Source of the DNA: CAYNJF01 sp964397555
GTDB lineage: Bacteria; Pseudomonadota; Gammaproteobacteria; Berkiellales; Berkiellaceae
Length of the DNA: 5,560 nt
Direction of reading: 5' to 3'
Assembly (NCBI GenBank): GCA_964397555.1
Contig: CAYNJF010000084.1
Location: 1 to 5,560 of the forward strand
The notes below the pieces were generated by a model, which saw only the letters and a program-made list of their open reading frames with translations, was not told the origin of the DNA and did not search any database. Below are positions 4,580-5,560 of this stretch, one piece after another. The translations under genes were made by a program, and so were the position numbers. Every line of letters begins with the position of its first letter. Within the stretch, counting starts at the first letter, position 1.

Positions 4580-5560
4580 ATGAATCAGTTTTACTCTCAT
4601 TTACTCTCACCGCTAGCCTTGGGCCATACCACTCTTAAAAATCGAGTCTTGATGGGGTCGATGCATACCGGCTTAGAAGAAGAAGCGGATGGATACGCAA
4701 AAATGGCGGCTTTTTATCAAAAGCGAGCCGAAGGTGGAGTAGGCTTGATTGTGACAGGGGGCATAGCGCCCAACAAAGCCGGCTGGGTAGCACCTTTTTC
4801 AGCTAAGCTCACCAGCCCAAAACAAATCCCAAATCACAAAGAGATCACCGAGGCTGTGCATGAGGCAGAGGGTAAAATCGCGCTTCAAATTTTGCATGCT
4901 GGTCGGTACGGCTATCACCCTTTGGCGGTGGCTCCATCGCGCATCAAAGCCCCAATCACGCCTTTTACCCCTTGGAAGCTTAGCAAGCGTGGCATTAAAA
5001 ATACCATCAAAGATTTTGCCACCACGGCGAAACTAGCCAAAGACGCAGGTTACGATGGCGTTGAAATTATGGGGTCAGAGGGTTATCTCATCAATCAGTT
5101 TTTGGTAGAGCACACCAACCAACGATCCGATGAATGGGGGGGCAGTGTTGAGAATCGACAACGATTCCCGCTCGAGATTGTCAAAGCTGTCAAAGAAGCC
5201 GTGGGTGAGGACTTCATCATCATCTTTCGGTTGTCGATGTTGGATCTGGTTGAGAATGCAAGTTCGTGGGATGAAATATGTCTGCTTGCCAAAAATCTTG
5301 AACAAGCCGGCGTGACCATCATCAACACCGGCATTGGCTGGCATGAGGCTCGCATTCCTACCATCGCACGAATGGTGCCAAGAGGGGCGTTTACTTGGGT
5401 GACGCATCGAATAAAGCCTCATGTTAACGTGCCTTTGGTGACTACCAACCGGATCAATATGCCTGATGTGGCCGAGCGTATCCTTTCTGAATCGCACGCC
5501 GATATGATATCCATGGCTAGGCCTTTGCTTGCCGATCCACTCTGGGTGAACAAAGCCCAA
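4580..5560 (+). CDS. fadH: 2,4-dienoyl-CoA reductase [NADPH] FadH (3' end outside window)
   Basis: Enzyme that reduces 2,4-dienoyl-CoA so that unsaturated fatty acids can go through beta-oxidation. The frame is open for 327 codons to the window edge; the family is about 670 residues. The visible part is the FMN-binding TIM barrel of the Old Yellow Enzyme type. It follows E. coli FadH almost block for block: LKNRVLMGSMHTGLEE (19-34), KIALQILHAGRYGYHP (99-114), GYDGVEIMGSEGYLINQF (157-174), TNQRSDEWGG (179-188), INTGIGWHEARIPTIA (248-263) and MARPLLADP near the right edge. Tyr169 and His255 match the catalytic pair Tyr166 and His252 of the E. coli enzyme, with identical spacing of 86 residues. 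The [4Fe-4S] cysteine cluster and the FAD/NADPH domains lie beyond the window. A GGGA ribosome binding site (4570-4573) precedes the ATG. It is divergent from deaD. Confidence 0.96.
   Translation, partial: MNQFYSHLLSPLALGHTTLKNRVLMGSMHTGLEEEADGYAKMAAFYQKRAEGGVGLIVTGGIAPNKAGWVAPFSAKLTSPKQIPNHKEITEAVHEAEGKIALQILHAGRYGYHPLAVAPSRIKAPITPFTPWKLSKRGIKNTIKDFATTAKLAKDAGYDGVEIMGSEGYLINQFLVEHTNQRSDEWGGSVENRQRFPLEIVKAVKEAVGEDFIIIFRLSMLDLVENASSWDEICLLAKNLEQAGVTIINTGIGWHEARIPTIARMVPRGAFTWVTHRIKPHVNVPLVTTNRINMPDVAERILSESHADMISMARPLLADPLWVNKAQ

Noticed and set aside
5075..5560. 161-codon open frame on the minus strand inside fadH.
   Set aside because: It is antisense to strongly conserved FadH sequence, has no recognisable domain, and its composition is that of a codon-frame shadow.

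Overview
The window looks like core chromosome of a gammaproteobacterium of moderate GC. FeSOD, the CGFS glutaredoxin and the N-terminal two thirds of FadH read very closely like their Escherichia coli counterparts. The helicase is of the CsdA/DeaD type, and the peroxiredoxin is of the Prx1/TSA type often seen in marine and aquatic Gammaproteobacteria. Genus cannot be assigned from the sequence alone. I see no insertion sequence, phage gene, CRISPR array, tRNA or rRNA.

Layout from left to right. (1) 1-547, minus strand: iron superoxide dismutase sodB, cut at its C-terminus by the window edge. (2) 672-1019, plus strand: monothiol glutaredoxin grxD, divergent from sodB. (3) A symmetric hairpin terminator at 1040-1068 separates grxD from the convergent bfr. 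(4) 1111-1575 and 1647-1856, minus strand: bacterioferritin bfr and, upstream of it, bacterioferritin-associated ferredoxin bfd. A strong promoter upstream of bfd is overlapped by a good Fur box, and bfr has its own candidate promoter with an inverted repeat. (5) 2025-2630, plus strand: typical 2-Cys peroxiredoxin, divergent from bfd and closed by a strong hairpin terminator at 2637-2668. (6) 2682-4376, minus strand: DEAD-box RNA helicase of the DeaD/CsdA type. (7) 4580-5560, plus strand: fadH (2,4-dienoyl-CoA reductase), divergent from deaD and cut at the right edge before its iron-sulfur cluster and NADPH domain.

The left half is a coherent iron and oxidative-stress neighbourhood. FeSOD removes superoxide and the peroxiredoxin removes the resulting peroxide. 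Bacterioferritin stores iron, Bfd releases it, and the CGFS glutaredoxin handles Fe-S clusters. The Fur box suggests that Bfd, the iron-release partner, is induced when iron is scarce. The right half (RNA helicase, dienoyl-CoA reductase) is ordinary housekeeping and catabolic content with no obvious functional tie to the left half. I found no convincing novel system. The points worth a second look are regulatory: the Fur-controlled bfd promoter, the dyads in the bfr and peroxiredoxin control regions, and a 14-bp perfect palindrome between deaD and fadH.
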